This document shows positions 47,333-59,155 of a DNA stretch of 64,000 nt, one piece after another. A program made the translations under genes and the position numbers. Numbering within the stretch: the stretch's first letter is position 1; each line of letters begins with the position of its first letter. The notes beneath the pieces are model-generated. The model ran no database searches, had not been told where the DNA came from, and was given only the letters and a program-made list of their open reading frames with translations. The stretch is from Cephalopachus bancanus (taxonomy: Eukaryota; Chordata; Mammalia; Primates; Tarsiidae), in the NCBI GenBank assembly GCA_027257055.1, contig JAPVLO010000402.1:744001-808000 (forward strand), in the 5' to 3' direction.

Positions 47333-50094
47333 AAAATTTAAAGACTGGAAGTGTGATACCTCCCGCTTTACTCCTTTTGCTGAGGATTGTTTTGGCTATT
47401 TGTGCTCTTTTTTGTTTTCATACAAATTTCGGTATTGTCATTCCCAGGTCTGAAAAAATGATGTTGGTAATTTGATGGGTATTGCATTGAATTTGTAGAT
47501 TGCCTTGGGTAGAATGGACATCTTGACAATATGGATTCTTTCAACCCATGAGCATGGAATATTTTTCCATTTGTTTGTGTCATCCAGATTTCTTTGAGCA
47601 GTGGTTTGTAGTCCTCATTTTAAAGGTCTTTCACTTCTCTGGTAAGGTGGGTGCCAAAGTATTTCATTTGTATGTATGAGTGTCGCTACTGTGAATGAGA
47701 TTGTGCTTTTTATTTGGTTCTCCCCCTGCTTGTTGCTGGTGTATAGAAATGCAGCTGTCTTTTGCACATGGATTTTGTAGCCTGTAACTCTACCAAAGTC
47801 ATTTATCAGTGCGAGGAGGCTTTTGACAGACTCCGTAGGGTTTTCAAGGTATAGATATATTTCATCTGCAAAGAGTGATACCCTAACTTCCACCTCTCCT
47901 ATTTGGATATTCCTGATTTCCCTCACTTGCCTGATTGCTCTGGCTAGGACTTGTAGCACTATGTTGAACAGAAGGGGCAAAAGTGGGAATCCTTGTCTTG
48001 TTCCTGTTCTTAGGTGGAATGCTTCCACTTCTGCCCATTGAGCAAGACATTAGCTGTGGGTTTATCATAGGTGGCTCTTACTGTTTTGAGGAATGTTCCT
48101 TCTATGCCTAGGTGTTCAAGAGTTTTTATTAAGAAGAGAAGCTGGATTTTGTCAAATGCCTTTTCTGTGTCTAATAATATAATCATGTGGTTCTTGGTTT
48201 TACATCTGTAAATGTGCTGAATTATGATTATAGTCTTGTGATTGTTGAAACAACCCTGCATCCCAGGAATGAAGCCCACCTGATCATGGTGGATGAATCT
48301 TGAGATGTGTTGTTGGATCCAATTTGCTAGAATCTTGCTAAGAATTAAAAAAAATTAGCCTGTAATTCTCTTTCCTTGTTGGGTCTTTGCCAGGTTTGGG
48401 TATCAGTATGATGTTATCTTCATAAACTGAGTTGGGGAGAAGTCCATCATTCTTGATTGCCTGAAATACTTTCAGTGTATCAGCTCCTCTTGTATGTCTT
48501 ATAGAATTAAATTGGAGAACCATCTGGTATGAGTTTTGTTTTTTTTGAAGGGGACATTTCTTACAACTGAGCCAATTTCCTGGATTGATTGGCCTGTTTA
48601 GAGTTTCAGTTTCTTCTTATTTTAATCTTAGGAGGTTGTGTGATGTCAAAAAATCCTTCATTTTCTTTAGGTTTTCCAGTTTATTTGCATAAAAACTAGT
48701 GTTCATAGTAATCTCGGATAATCTTTTAAATTTCTTCAGGGTCAGTTGTGACTGCCTTTTGCATTTCTAATTGTGTTTATTTGGACTCTCTCTCTTTTTT
48801 AGTCAATCTGCTCTGGGTTCCACCAAACTTATTTATCCTTTAAAAGAACCAGCTTTTGGACTTGTTCCTTTTTATGATATTTTTGTCTTCTCTGTTCTGC
48901 AATTGTAATTTTATCTTGGTGATCTGGATTCTTCTGCTAAAGTAGGATTCAGATTATTTTGCTTTTCCATTTCCTTGGATATAACATTAGGCTGCTTGCT
49001 TGTGATCTCTCTGTTTTCTTTATGTGTGCATGCAATGCTATGAATTTTCCTTTCGACATTGCTTTGATGGCATCCCAGGGATTCTGATGTGTCTTTGTTG
49101 TTGCTTGTTTCAAGGAATATTTTTTTTTCTTTCTTGATTTCCATGTTGACCCAGAAGTTGTTCAGCAGCATGTTGTTTAGCACTCATGTCTTTATATGTT
49201 TTGGGAAGATCTTGTTGATAATATTTATTTTTATTCCACTGTAATCTGAAAAGATGCATGGTATTATTTCAGTCTTTTGAAATTTGTTCACACTTGATTT
49301 ATGTCTAAGAGTGTGATCAATCTTGGAGTATATTCCAGGTGCTGATGAGTAGAATATATACTCTATAGATGTTGGGTGGAGTGTTCTATCGATGTCTATT
49401 AAATCCACTTTATCAAGCATTGAGTTAAGGTTCTAGATCCTTGTTGGTTTTTTGCCTTGATTATCTAGCTAGAGCTATTAGTGGGATATTTAGGTCTCTA
49501 ACTATGGTTATGTGAGAGTCAATGTCCTCTCTTAATTTACTTAGTAGTTGTTTTATAAAATCAGGTGCTCCTGTGGTGGGTGTATATATGTTTAAGATGG
49601 ATATTTCTTGCTGGTAGATTAAGCCTTTTCTCATTATTTTGTGTCTTTTCATGTCCTTTTTAACTTTTGATAGTTTGAAGTCTGCTTTGTCTGATATCAG
49701 AATAGCTACACCTGCTTTCTTCTATTTTCCATTTACCTGAAATACCATTTTCCAGTCCCCAACTTTGAGCCTGTGGATGCCTTTTTCAGTAAGATGAATT
49801 TCCTGGAGGCAACTGATTGTTGGATCATGCTTCTTTCTCCAGTTTGCTATTCAATGTCTCTTCAGTGGTGCATTTAGTCCATTCATATTCAGATTGGTTA
49901 TTAAAATGTGAGAGCTTATCCCTGTCATATGTGTCTAAGGGACCTTTTTTCCTTTTGTAGTTTTATGTTTATCTGTGTATTTTCATTTTTGTGAGTGCTT
50001 TGTATGCTCTTTGACTCTGTGCTTGACTGTAGTTTGTGATGGGTACGACTGTTCTTTTTTTCTCTGTGTTCAACACCTTCTTAAATATCTCCTG

Positions 50095-50830
50095 GAGGGC
50101 TGAACTGAAGGTGGCATATTCTCTTAGAAATTGGATGTCTGGGAAGGATTTTAATTCTCTGTCACTGATGAAACTTAGCTTGGTGGGGTAGGAAATTATT
50201 GGCCCATAGAGTTTCTGCAGATTAGCCTAGAGTGATTCTGATGGGTCTTCCCTGGTAGATAATCTGATCTTTTTCTCTTGTTGTCTTTAGGACTTTTTCT
50301 TTCATGCTTACTTTGTGGAGGTAGATTACTAAGTGTCTTGGGGTTGGTCTTCTCTGTGTTGGTCTTGTGGAGGTTCTCTGAATCTCTTGTGCTTAAATGG
50401 TTGTCTCTCTAGTTGGATATGGGAAGTTTTCTTGGATGATCAGGAAAGTTTGCTCCATGGTATTCTCAGTTTCTCTTTCTTCTTCAGGGATACAAATCAG
50501 GCATAGATTTGGCTTCTTGACATAGTTCCATATCTCTTGAAGATTTTGCTCCTTCTTTTTGAGCTTTCTATGTGTATTTTTTGACAGACTGGGTTCCATA
50601 TTTTGCGCTTCAGGCTCTGATATTCTTTCCTCTGCTTGGTTGGTCCTCTAGCTATGCTTGTTTCTTTGTTTTTGCTTTACAGGATGGAGTTCTTCATTTC
50701 CATTATTTCAAAATAGGTTTTTCTGAAATTGGTCAACTCCCCTTTTACTTCCCGTATGACTTTAGTGATTTTTGCTTCTAGTTTCTCTTGAGTCTCTCTG
50801 TTCATTTTAGCCATTCAGTCTCTGATTTCT
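50095..50830 (-). pseudogene. L1-C ORF1, decayed
   Basis: Sense-strand motifs: a coiled-coil end and EIWNYVKKPNLCLICIPEEE (within 50393-50599), then a C-terminal ISDRELKSFPDIQFLREYAT-like stretch near 50120-50170. Interrupted by stops. The LICIPEEE motif is shared with L1-A. Confidence 0.82.
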
Positions 50831-51834
50831 GTGACTGTCATATGGGGCATGTTATTTGGGGGGTGTTTTCCATTGTTTGTGCTCAGCTGCTTTTTCAGGT
50901 GCTGTCTCTTTAGCACTCTGGAGGTTACCTATTTTTTTGTTGATTTTTCCTCATTTGTGACAAGTCTCTTCTCTGTGTAATTCTTTTGGATTTTGTTGCT
51001 CTGAAGCTAGTCACTGACTGTCTGTTCTAGGGTTCCTTTTGTGGTTTAATATAGGTCACTCACTGAGATAGGGAAGGGCATTCACATCTGCTCCTTGCTT
51101 TACCCTGTGACAGGTTTCCTAACTGTAGCAACCTCTGCTGTAGCACTCTGTGGAAAGTGGGTTGGGGGGATGACTCCCTTGTCTGCTGTTTATATCCCAG
51201 AAACCTTCTCACCAAGAAAGCCTTTGGCTGTCTTTCTTATCTCTCCCTTTTTGTTCAAGTCCAGACTCTGCTCTAAAGAGTGAATTTCCTGCCACAAGAA
51301 AGGAGAGAAGCAATCTGCTTAGTAGGTATGCAAGCCTTAGAAAGGATTCTTCCTGATTTGGCTGGGAAGATGGCCTGGATGTCAGTAAGGTTCACACTGA
51401 AGATGGCCTTTCCCTGCTTGGGAGCTGGATGGAGCTACACAGGTTTTTTCTTTTCCCATTCCACTTGGGGTCTAGTTGCCCACTACTGTGTCCTGACCAG
51501 GACTTCTGCATGATTGGAAGGGCGGCGAATGGAACCAAAGTATTTTAGGTACATTCATCTACTCTCATTCACTGGGCAGGGCTTTGGTTCTTGTGCAAGC
51601 CTGGCACATGGAGGGGGATGGGGCACCTGGATCCCCACATCTGTTGTCATTTTCTGGTCTCTTTGTTTTCCAAGATACCTTTGCTGGGTGCAGGGTACTT
51701 CATCCATTCAAAAGTGTCCAGGGCATCTCTGTCTATTGGTGGCTTGGTCCCTACTCTACCTTGCTCAGTGAGAGTGGCACCAGTCTGCTGCTCCTTGGTG
51801 GCTGTCTTGGATTTCTACCATAAACATTTACTTG
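50831..51834 (-). promoter_or_regulatory. L1-C 5'UTR
   Basis: About 1 kb upstream of ORF1, GC-richer than the rest and not obviously related to the L1-A/L1-B 5'UTR. The sense 5' end contains GAAATCCAAGACAGCCACC, similar to the CCAAGATGGC start of other L1s. Open frames on the plus strand here are antisense shadows. Confidence 0.6.
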
Positions 51835-51899
51835 TATTCTTACATGTTTAAACTTCTGTCACTTTAAAAGTACTGTCCATTTGATTCAATAAACCTATC

Positions 51900-52345
51900 T
51901 AGATGCTTTTTCCACTCTTCAAAATAGTTTTTGAACAACTCGATTCTGATGCCTTTCAGTAATTCTGCTGTTTTTTTGTTTCACCCCTTCCACACTGGCA
52001 AAACGTTTTTTCCTTGAGGACTTTATTTCATCTAGGAAAACAACAACAACAAAAAGTCACTTGGAAAAAGATCAGGTGAATATGGATGGTGGAGCATGAG
52101 GGCCATGCTGTTTTTATTCAAAAACTGATTAACACACAGCACGTGTGCTCATAAGTCACTCATCATGAACTGGACAAACACATTATAAAAATCTCCAAAA
52201 CAAAATTCACTGAAGTCAAATGTAACCTCTCATAACAATGCTAGCTAGTACACTGATGCTGATGGGTTCCTAGAATACTTCCGTAGCTGGAGAAGCCTGT
52301 ACTACAAGGGACCTGTCCTCCAAAAAATAATTCTGAGTTCTTTCT
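51900..52345 (-). pseudogene. Mariner-type transposase fossil
   Basis: Cut-and-paste DNA transposase remnant. On the minus strand a stretch reads LNKNSMALMLHHPYSPDLFP followed by SDFLL, the PYSPDLxPxDF signature with the last catalytic Asp of mariner transposases. An upstream SDL-stop-AH stretch occupies the place of the second Asp (DNxxAH), 32 residues earlier (D34D expected). Stops and a TTG expansion (near 52040) break it. No terminal repeats identified. Confidence 0.65.
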
Positions 52346-52374
52346 GGATCCCCCATATGAAGATATACACATAA

Positions 52375-52700
52375 TCAGCCCTTCATATCTCTTGGTTCTA
52401 CATCCATGATTCAACCAATCAAAGGTATTTGAACAAATACAATAAAATGCACAACAATAAAAATAATAAGTAAAAAATGCAGTATAATAGTTATTTATGT
52501 AGCATTAACATAGCATAGAATTAAGTACCATAAATAATCTACAGGTGATTTCAAATATTTGGGAGAATGTGTGTATATTATGTGCAAATACTATGTCATT
52601 TTATATCAAGGACTTGAGTAGTGTGAATTTTGTTATCCGTGAGGATTCTGGAACCAATCACTTGTGAATCCTAAGGGTGATTGCATGTATGTCTATATAT
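52375..52700. mobile_element. MER2/Tigger-like (pogo) non-autonomous DNA transposon
   Basis: Starts ATCAGCCCTTCATATCTCTT and ends TGTGAATCCTAAGGGTGATT. The ends are degraded inverted repeats of the CAGTCGGCCCTC type (GGTTCTACATCCATGATTCA versus the complement of GAATTTTGTTATCCGTGAGG near the end). The AT-rich middle (ATTTATGTAGCATTAACATA, TGTGCAAATACTATGTCATT) fits. Flanking TA is consistent. Confidence 0.8.
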
Positions 52701-54199
52701 ATATTTAGTTAGTGACATTCTGTCAAGATACTTTACATATACAGTTACACAATTTGAATGGGTTTTGCCATTGTTGCTTTCTTTGTTTGTTGAACTGAAA
52801 ACAAAAAACCCACAGATATAAATGGTACCAGAATAGTCTTCATTTAGTCCTCTAGGAACATCTTTATATGTTGTTCAAAAGTTATGAATATTCAGCATGC
52901 AAATTTCTTCATGATCATTTTTAAGAAAACATTGTGAAAGATAATCAAAGTTAGGTAAGGCAGAAATGAAAGACATTTCCTTTTTTAAAAGGATTCATTT
53001 GCACAGTGACAAAATTGGCTCAATCCTTATTACTTTTTTTTTCACTGAATGCCTCTCTTACTAAAGGGATTTCTAGGTTTTAAATGATGTTTTTGAAAAT
53101 CTACAATTCTCTTTGGAAATTATAAAGTGGATAATAAGCTAAAATGAAGAGTTCAAAATAATTATGTGAGAAGTAAAATATAGGAAAACAGATGAGTAAG
53201 ATAGTCACTTGTGGTTCTGAATAGTGTTAATTTGTATCTACTGATCAAAAGAGCTTTTGTTATATTGAATAACACTTGTGGGTCCACCTAAATTTCTCCT
53301 AAGTACAGAAAAAAGTGAACTTTTTTGTAGTATAGTGCCATCTATAGTGTACTATCTTGATTTGTCAAGAAAAGAACTCTAAAATCCACAGCCACCTGAG
53401 AATTGGAGGTTATTATGATAATATGGGAGCCCAGTTGTGCAGAACATGCTGGAGGTAGGAAAAAAGAGAGAGAGAGAGAGCGAGAGAGAGAGAGCAGTGA
53501 TTCTTGTTCTCAAGAAGCTCAAGATCTGATCATGAGATAATTTGTGTTATCTATGTGCACACATGCCCTTCAGTTATCCTTGAAACAAGAATCAATTATT
53601 TAGTTAGAATTCACTAGGGAAGAAAGAATTATGTTTCTATAGTCTGAAAATTCCACAACTCATGAAATTATAGAAAGTTACAGCAGAAATGGACATTAAG
53701 AATCATTCTAGTCTATTTCTTGATGTGTTTATTTGGGCAATAGTTTCTTTGAATCATTATGAAAAGAATGTTTAAGATTTTTTTGAAAAGGAAATTAACA
53801 AGTTATCTAAGATATCAACTTATTTTACTTGACTAATTCCGAAGCAACCAAAATTTCTAGGCCAATCTGAATGCCAAGTACAAGAAGAGATTTTAATCAA
53901 AGGAACTTGAGTCTTTCCCCTTATTTCTTAAGCACAGGAGAGAAAACTAGAGTATTAAGCTTAGAGTAATATGAGCATGAATTACATCTGTACATTTTCA
54001 TGAATATTTCAGTCCATGAAATTGACGGAAGGACTGACATAACTGTTTCCTTAAATTAAGAAGTTATAAAAGAAGTTGCACTTCATTTTATATACAAATT
54101 TAGAAATATTGCACTTTCCTGAAGTGAGAACTATTGGCAACCCTGGGGCTAGAGATGTGCAGAACAATCATATATTGTGGTGTAACTATCATTGAGCTG
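52701..54199. other. Intergenic sequence, no gene seen
   Basis: AT-rich. A GA dinucleotide tract lies at 53461-53495 (AAAAAGAGAGAGAGAGAGAG then CGAGAGAGAGAGAG). Nothing else recognised. Confidence 0.6.
53461..53495 (+). repeat. (GA)n microsatellite
   Basis: GA repeat of about 30 bp with one C interruption. Confidence 0.9.
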
Positions 54200-54250
54200 A
54201 TTAAGAAGAGGTATTTCAGAGAGATTAAATAATTGTCAAGATTATAGAAC
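54200..54250 (+). mobile_element. MIR SINE, left part of a split copy
   Basis: GGTATTTCAGAGAGATTAAA then TAATTGTCAAGATTATAGAA matches the MIR block (CAGAGAGGTTAAGTAACTTG...). An Alu inserted here; the MIR resumes after it. Confidence 0.65.
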
Positions 54251-54546
54251 TCTTTTTTGTTTTCTTGAGTTGCAGTCTCACTTCATTGACCAGGCTGGAG
54301 TGTAATGGCACACTCACGACCACCCCAGCATCAGCCTGCTGAGCTCCGGCGATCCTTCTGCCTCAGCCTTCCAAGTAGCCAGAACTACAAGTGTACACTA
54401 CCACAGTCAGCTAATTTTTTTATTTATTGTAGAGAAGAGGTCTTGCCAAGGTACCCAGGCTGGTCTCAAACCTGTGGGCTTAGGCAATCCACTTACCTCG
54501 GCTTCTCAAAGTGCTGGGATTACAGACTGAGTCATCAAGCCTGGCC
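54251..54546 (-). mobile_element. Alu SINE, older lineage-specific type, inside MIR
   Basis: Diverged minus-strand Alu with the A-box deletion (antisense TTACAGACTGAGTCATC) and ancestral GTGCTGGG. A 6-bp duplication TAGAAC (54245-54250; 54547-54552) flanks it. Confidence 0.92.
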
Positions 54547-54552
54547 TAGAAC

Positions 54553-54625
54553 AAAGTCACCACCTGAAATTGAATCTATCTGATCTTCAAAGCCAAGGCT
54601 TCACCCACTGACTATATCCAGCTCA
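54553..54625 (+). mobile_element. MIR SINE, right part of a split copy
   Basis: CACCTGAAATTGAATCTATC and TGATCTTCAAAGCCAAGGCT then CACCCACTGACTATAT follow the MIR end (GAACCCAGGTCTGTCTGACT... AAAGCCC... CCACTA). Continuous with 54200-54250 across the Alu. Confidence 0.65.
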
Positions 54626-54721
54626 TTCTTAGCATCTAGTGGGTGACATCTAAAAATTGACTTGGATACCCAAATCTACAAAGCTGAGAAATAAAGTGAT
54701 ACAACCTTGCCATTAAAGACC

Positions 54722-54758
54722 ACAGAAGAAAGAGGAGAAGAAGGAGGAGGAGGAGACG
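54722..54758 (+). repeat. GAA/GGA-rich microsatellite
   Basis: Purine triplet tract (AGAAGAAAGAGGAGAAGAAG then GAGGAGGAGGAG). Confidence 0.9.
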
Positions 54759-55091
54759 AAAGCCTTCTCTCCTGACTCTAGTGTGCTAGTGTGGCAGAAG
54801 ACTCTTTAGGTGCCCACTTCAGGGTTTCTAACTGTGCTGAGTCCTCTTAATTTTCTGAATACCAAAAGAGAAAAAAATAATAATAAATATACTCTAAGCT
54901 TAGTGATACTTTGCACTGTGAACTTCCCTCCCAATTCAACTGTTATTATTTTCTTTTTAGAGCCTTCAAATACTTGTTCCAATTGTGTTACTACAGCTAC
55001 ATTCAATGGGAGAGACAAGATGGAATGTATTTACTCTAGAAGCATACTCAGAACCATTCTCAGAACCATGTCTCCTTACATGAATTATATT

Positions 55092-55098
55092 ACACACA

Positions 55099-55144
<46 letters not shown>

Positions 55145-55171
55145 GACACACACACACACACACACACACAC
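55092..55171 (+). repeat. (CA)n microsatellite, ~80 bp
   Basis: CA repeat interrupted once by AAC and once by GGAG. Long enough to be polymorphic. Thr/His and Cys/Val open frames across it are artefacts. Confidence 0.95.
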
Positions 55172-55189
55172 TTTGAGAAACAGTATGGT

Positions 55190-55209
55190 CTACTACCTTT
55201 AGGTAGTAG
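55190..55209. repeat. Perfect 9-bp inverted repeat beside (CA)n
   Basis: CTACTACCT (55190-55198) and AGGTAGTAG (55201-55209) are exact complements with a TT loop, 19 bp after the CA tract. Confidence 0.85.
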
Positions 55210-57071
55210 AGTCACAAGTCTTCCAGACCAGAGGCTTCTTTCTAGAAATTTCTAGAGAAGGAATTTTCATATAATTCTTTTCCATCTTCCGGTGTTGAAT
55301 CAGCCTAATGGTCAGAACTTACCTAGACAATGATGAAATCTGTTTTATTTATTGATAAAGGAAATTCTTACTAACATTTTATTTAATAAAATTCACCAAA
55401 TTCTGAGTGCCTAGTGTAGTTGAAAAAACAATATTTTGAAGAAGGAAGAGCATTCTGGTGGTCAACCTTCCCTTGCTACTGCCACTGCCTCATAGTTTTC
55501 ACCAGCTCTTTCTCAATGTTAAAATGGTCAAGTTGATTTACCTTCTCCTTGAAATTATTTGATTATGTTCCAGTGAGCTAGTCCCTATGCAAAGTTTTCA
55601 TCCTGTTTTCAGCACATAACAAGACAAAGGTCCAGTATATGCTTCTAAATGTTAGATGAGTTGTCTTGAGGTTGAGCCTTTAGAAATGTGGCACTCAATT
55701 TAAAGAAAGTTAGGAAATATTAATACTTTAAGAGAGAACGTATAAACATATTAAGGTTTTGTCAGTGTCTTTTCAGATATAGAATCCACTCTAGATATGT
55801 TTTCCTGTTCATCAGAATTCTCCTTACTCTAATTTTTCCGAATGAATAGATATTTTATGTTTTCATGTTTCATTGCAAATATATCCCTTTAACACTGCAT
55901 CTTTACTGTTGGGAAAATCTGTTGATAGACTAAACATGTAATTTTCTGTTACACATATAGCTCTGTATGGTTTCAGGTTCTTTCTTTCTCACAGTCTAGT
56001 TCAATAATGCTTGGCAATTCCAGGCTTAATAATGTCAGTCAAGGTTGACTTGTCAACGTGGAAAGAGTGACAGGGAGACAAATAGAAATGTGATTTGGTG
56101 TGACCATAAATGGAAATAACTTTAGGTTCAATTGATGCACTGGTTACAATCTAATCTAATCTCTCAGTCTTGTTCTCTTTTTTGTTCCTTTTCCTTTGCA
56201 CATTTTTTTTTAAAGGAAGAAGGATCTATTGTCTGTCTATATGTATGAGGATACCATGTCTTCTTTTCTTAATGATCAAGGCAAAAGCATGTATATATCC
56301 TTTAGTTGTACATTCTAAAAGTAAGGACAAAGAAAATAAAAATGCATATCACAGACAGACAGTCCCTGCTGAGCTGCTGCTTGTGAGCCTTTTCAAGAAC
56401 AATGTGTAAAAACTGGAAATTGCCTGTCAATTTATTTGTTCTGCTTGGACACTGCATGGAGTGATTAATATTTAAAACCTAGTTTCTTTCACTTGTGTTT
56501 AATCTGAAGACATTGGACCTATGGAAAATGAGGTTAAAACAAAATTTTGTTTTAGATCTCCAAGGACAAGAAAGCTTCTCTTCTTTAAAGGGTGGCAAGA
56601 AAAGTGAGCCACTGATGGGTGAAAATTTATTTTTTAAGATCTTAAGCCAAGTCTTACATTTACACATGGCAAAATTTTTTCCTTTCTTTTCAATGAAAAA
56701 GAAAAAAAAAAATGAACTGATACTGATATTTAGTCACTTGATTCATTTATTGCCAATGTAAAAGCTAAATTGGAAGGAGGAGGGAAAATCTCTAAGTCAC
56801 TGCTATGTAGCAGATTTTTTTGAAGCACAGTATAATTACAGCACTCAGGCAAAAAATTTTCCTCAAATGTGCCCTGAAATATCTGGTCTTAGGTTATGAA
56901 GTCTAGTTAGAGGCACTATGACTATTATAGTTTTTATGAACAAGTCTCATTGTTTAGAAATTATTACATGTATGAATGCTTGGTTTGGTACTTGGGAAAT
57001 GAACACAATGTGAAGGCTCATGACAAGGCAGTATCTTACAGCTAACGTGTATAAGAAATGATGCAATAGAT
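55210..57071. other. Intergenic sequence, no gene seen
   Basis: Open frames at 56170-56409 and 56495-56761 show no domain or family motif. No repeat recognised. A candidate region for conserved non-coding sequence only in the sense that it is not visibly repetitive. Confidence 0.55.
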
Positions 57072-58232
57072 ATAGATTAAGATGGCTGACACGAGGCAGC
57101 TAGAATGAGTTTCTCCTATGGAGTAAACCAAGATAGAGTTTCCTCAGCACTAAGAGAGAGACAAGGCCAGCAATATGCCCCTTGCTCTTCAACGAAGTGA
57201 CGATAACCACGGATTGCAAAGAAGAGAAAAATCCATTGACTTGGGTTGGAACTAGCCAAACTCTTACCTGTACAAGCACAGTTCACTGGCATCCTTTGGA
57301 CACAGAGGGAAAGGTGAGTGAGAGGATTTCAGAAGTTCTGTGTTCCTGCCTGTTGCAGACTTGGAGGACCCCTTGAGCCTTGAGTGACTCCAGTTCCTCA
57401 TAAGAAACTGCCTTACCCACAGTCATTCTCTGTTATAGCCCACATGGAGTGATGCAGGAAAAAAAAGAAAGCTTTGAGCATTGCCAGTGGCCATTTCCTA
57501 GGAACTCAATTCTTGTGGGTGGTGCAGCTACTTTCTAGCCAGTGTGGGAGGGGGCAGGCCCCAAGGGCAAACTCCTTGCCTAAAGAGAGTTCCTGGCTGG
57601 GATGAGTTGCTTTGAGAAAACCTGAGCCCCTGAGGCTGCCAACACTTTGATATTCACAAGGCAAACTGCCTGAAGCCAAGGTGGGAAGCTGGATGGGACC
57701 CATTGTCATAGCAACCTCACTCCTTGTGTAAACTCTTTTGTGCCTGCCCGGCATGGCAGTGTTATCCCAGTGACTTGGGACTCCCTCCTAACCCCCACTA
57801 TGTTTGAGCTTCTTTTCCCCTAATACTACCCTTGAAGGGTCAAGACAGAATTTGTGTAATATCCAGAACCAGACTCTCTGCCTATGTTGACTGGGCACTT
57901 CCTTGGTGCAATACATACCAGCTGAAAGCCCACAGCCACCATCACAGCTGGCTTGCTCCCACAAGTTTCACCTCCTGGTCAAAGATCAACATTACAGCCC
58001 ACCACATCAGATATAATACTTCAGCTTTGGGGAAGACCTTATTCCAAATCACAGCTAACATCAATTTTCAAGCCACTCCAGCCACTCATGGTACTCTGAG
58101 CCAGTTCAGGCACTTAGTCCAGGACCACCACAGCTGGCAATTGAGAAACTCACCATACCAAGGCTATAAAACCAAGGGGACTCTACAATGCCTACATCAG
58201 CCCCTTGGCAGCCTTCAATAAGAAGAAATCTA
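57072..58232 (+). promoter_or_regulatory. L1-D 5'UTR
   Basis: About 1.16 kb before the ORF1 start. The YY1-like AAGATGGC lies within the first 15 bp, where it positions L1 transcription starts in human elements. No clear similarity to the L1-A/B or L1-C 5'UTRs. An open stretch of 129 codons (57832-58221) lies upstream of ORF1; no family is recognised in it. Confidence 0.65.
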
Positions 58233-59155
58233 CCCAAATGAGAAGAAACCAGAAAAATAATTCTGAAAAAATGAAAAGAGTGCTCCAACACCCCCCAAAG
58301 ACCACACCAATTATTGAGCAATAAACCTTGATCAAAATGAAACTTTTGAAATTCCAGATATAGAATTCAAATGGTTGATTATAAAATTGATCAATAAACT
58401 TCAGGAAAAGTCTGAACACCAATATAAAGAAATTAAAAAAAAACTATAAAGGACATGAATGAAAAATTCTTGAAAGAGATAGACACCTAAAAAAAAGGAG
58501 GGGTGGAATTCTGGAAATGAAAGAAGCATTTAGGGAAGCACAAAATGCAGTGGAAAGTTTTGGCTGCAGACTAGAACAAGCAGAAGAAAAGATCACAGAA
58601 CTTGAAGACCAAGCTTTTGAATTAATTCAATCAGGCAACAATAAAAAAAATTAATTAAGAGAACTGAACAAAGTCTTCAGGAAATGTGGGATTATGTAAA
58701 ACATCCAAACCTAAGAATCATAGGTGTTCCTGAGGAAGAAGAGAAAGCATGGATTGGTAAAACCTATTTGAGGAAATAAGGGAGGAAAATATGCCTGGCT
58801 TTGCCAGAGATCTAAACATCCACATATAAGAAGCCCAAAGAATCCCAAGAGGATTCATTGCAAAAAGATCATTCCCAAGGCATATAATCATCCAGTTATG
58901 CAAAGTTAAGGTGAAGAAAATAATTTTAAGAGCAGCAAGAAAAAAAGCATCAAATAACTTACAATGGTAAACCTATCAGAATAATAGCAGACTTCTCAGA
59001 AAAAACACTACAAGCCAGAAGGGATTGGGACTCCATCTTTAATTTCCTGAATAACAGAATAACAGTCAGACAAGAATTTTGTATCCCACAAAATTTAAGT
59101 TTCATTAATGAAGGAGAAATGAAGTATTTCCCAGACAAACAGACTCTGAGACCAC
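58233..59155 (+). pseudogene. L1-D ORF1, decayed
   Basis: Starts ATGAGAAGAAACCAGAAAAA at 58233. The coiled coil is seen near 58550-58640 (RLEQAEEKITELEDQAFEL). The RRM part follows (MWDYVKHPNLRIIGVPEEEE near 58690), then ILRAARKKAS and the C-terminal GEMKYFPDKQTL block near 59110. Stops and frameshifts from 58314 on. Role in intact elements: RNA-binding chaperone of the L1 particle. Confidence 0.85.

Larger units (their letters stand above)
45690..49905 (-). pseudogene. L1-C ORF2 (endonuclease-reverse transcriptase), decayed
   Basis: Endonuclease near 49180-49900 (ILNIYTPTTGAPDFIKQLLS; GDFN is degraded to RDLN). RT near 47600-48540 ([27 protein letters not shown]). The catalytic box reads FADE, so the second Asp is lost. 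The C-terminal region lies at 45690-46880 (RWNLNQTEKPLHSK; WWEYKLVQSLWK). A FLAM and an Alu are inserted and frames are broken, so it is inactive. Confidence 0.88.
45069..51834 (-). mobile_element. Full-length L1 element (L1-C) with 3' extra sequence
   Basis: Minus-strand L1 bounded by an exact 16-bp duplication TATTCTTACATGTTTA (45053-45068 and 51835-51850). The 5' target junction reads TT/AAAC on the sense strand, fitting L1 endonuclease preference. The L1 body runs from 45439 to 51834 and contains two later SINE insertions (45821-46035 and 47059-47332). Between the L1 3' end and the duplication lie an Alu and about 74 bp of other sequence. ORFs are broken. Confidence 0.92.

Noticed and set aside
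51280..51851. Several plus-strand frames of 77-86 codons
   Set aside because: They lie antisense to the L1-C 5'UTR and overlap each other, with no domain.
54810..55202. 130-codon frame ending in a Thr/His repeat
   Set aside because: The apparent repeat is the CA microsatellite; the upstream part has no family motif.
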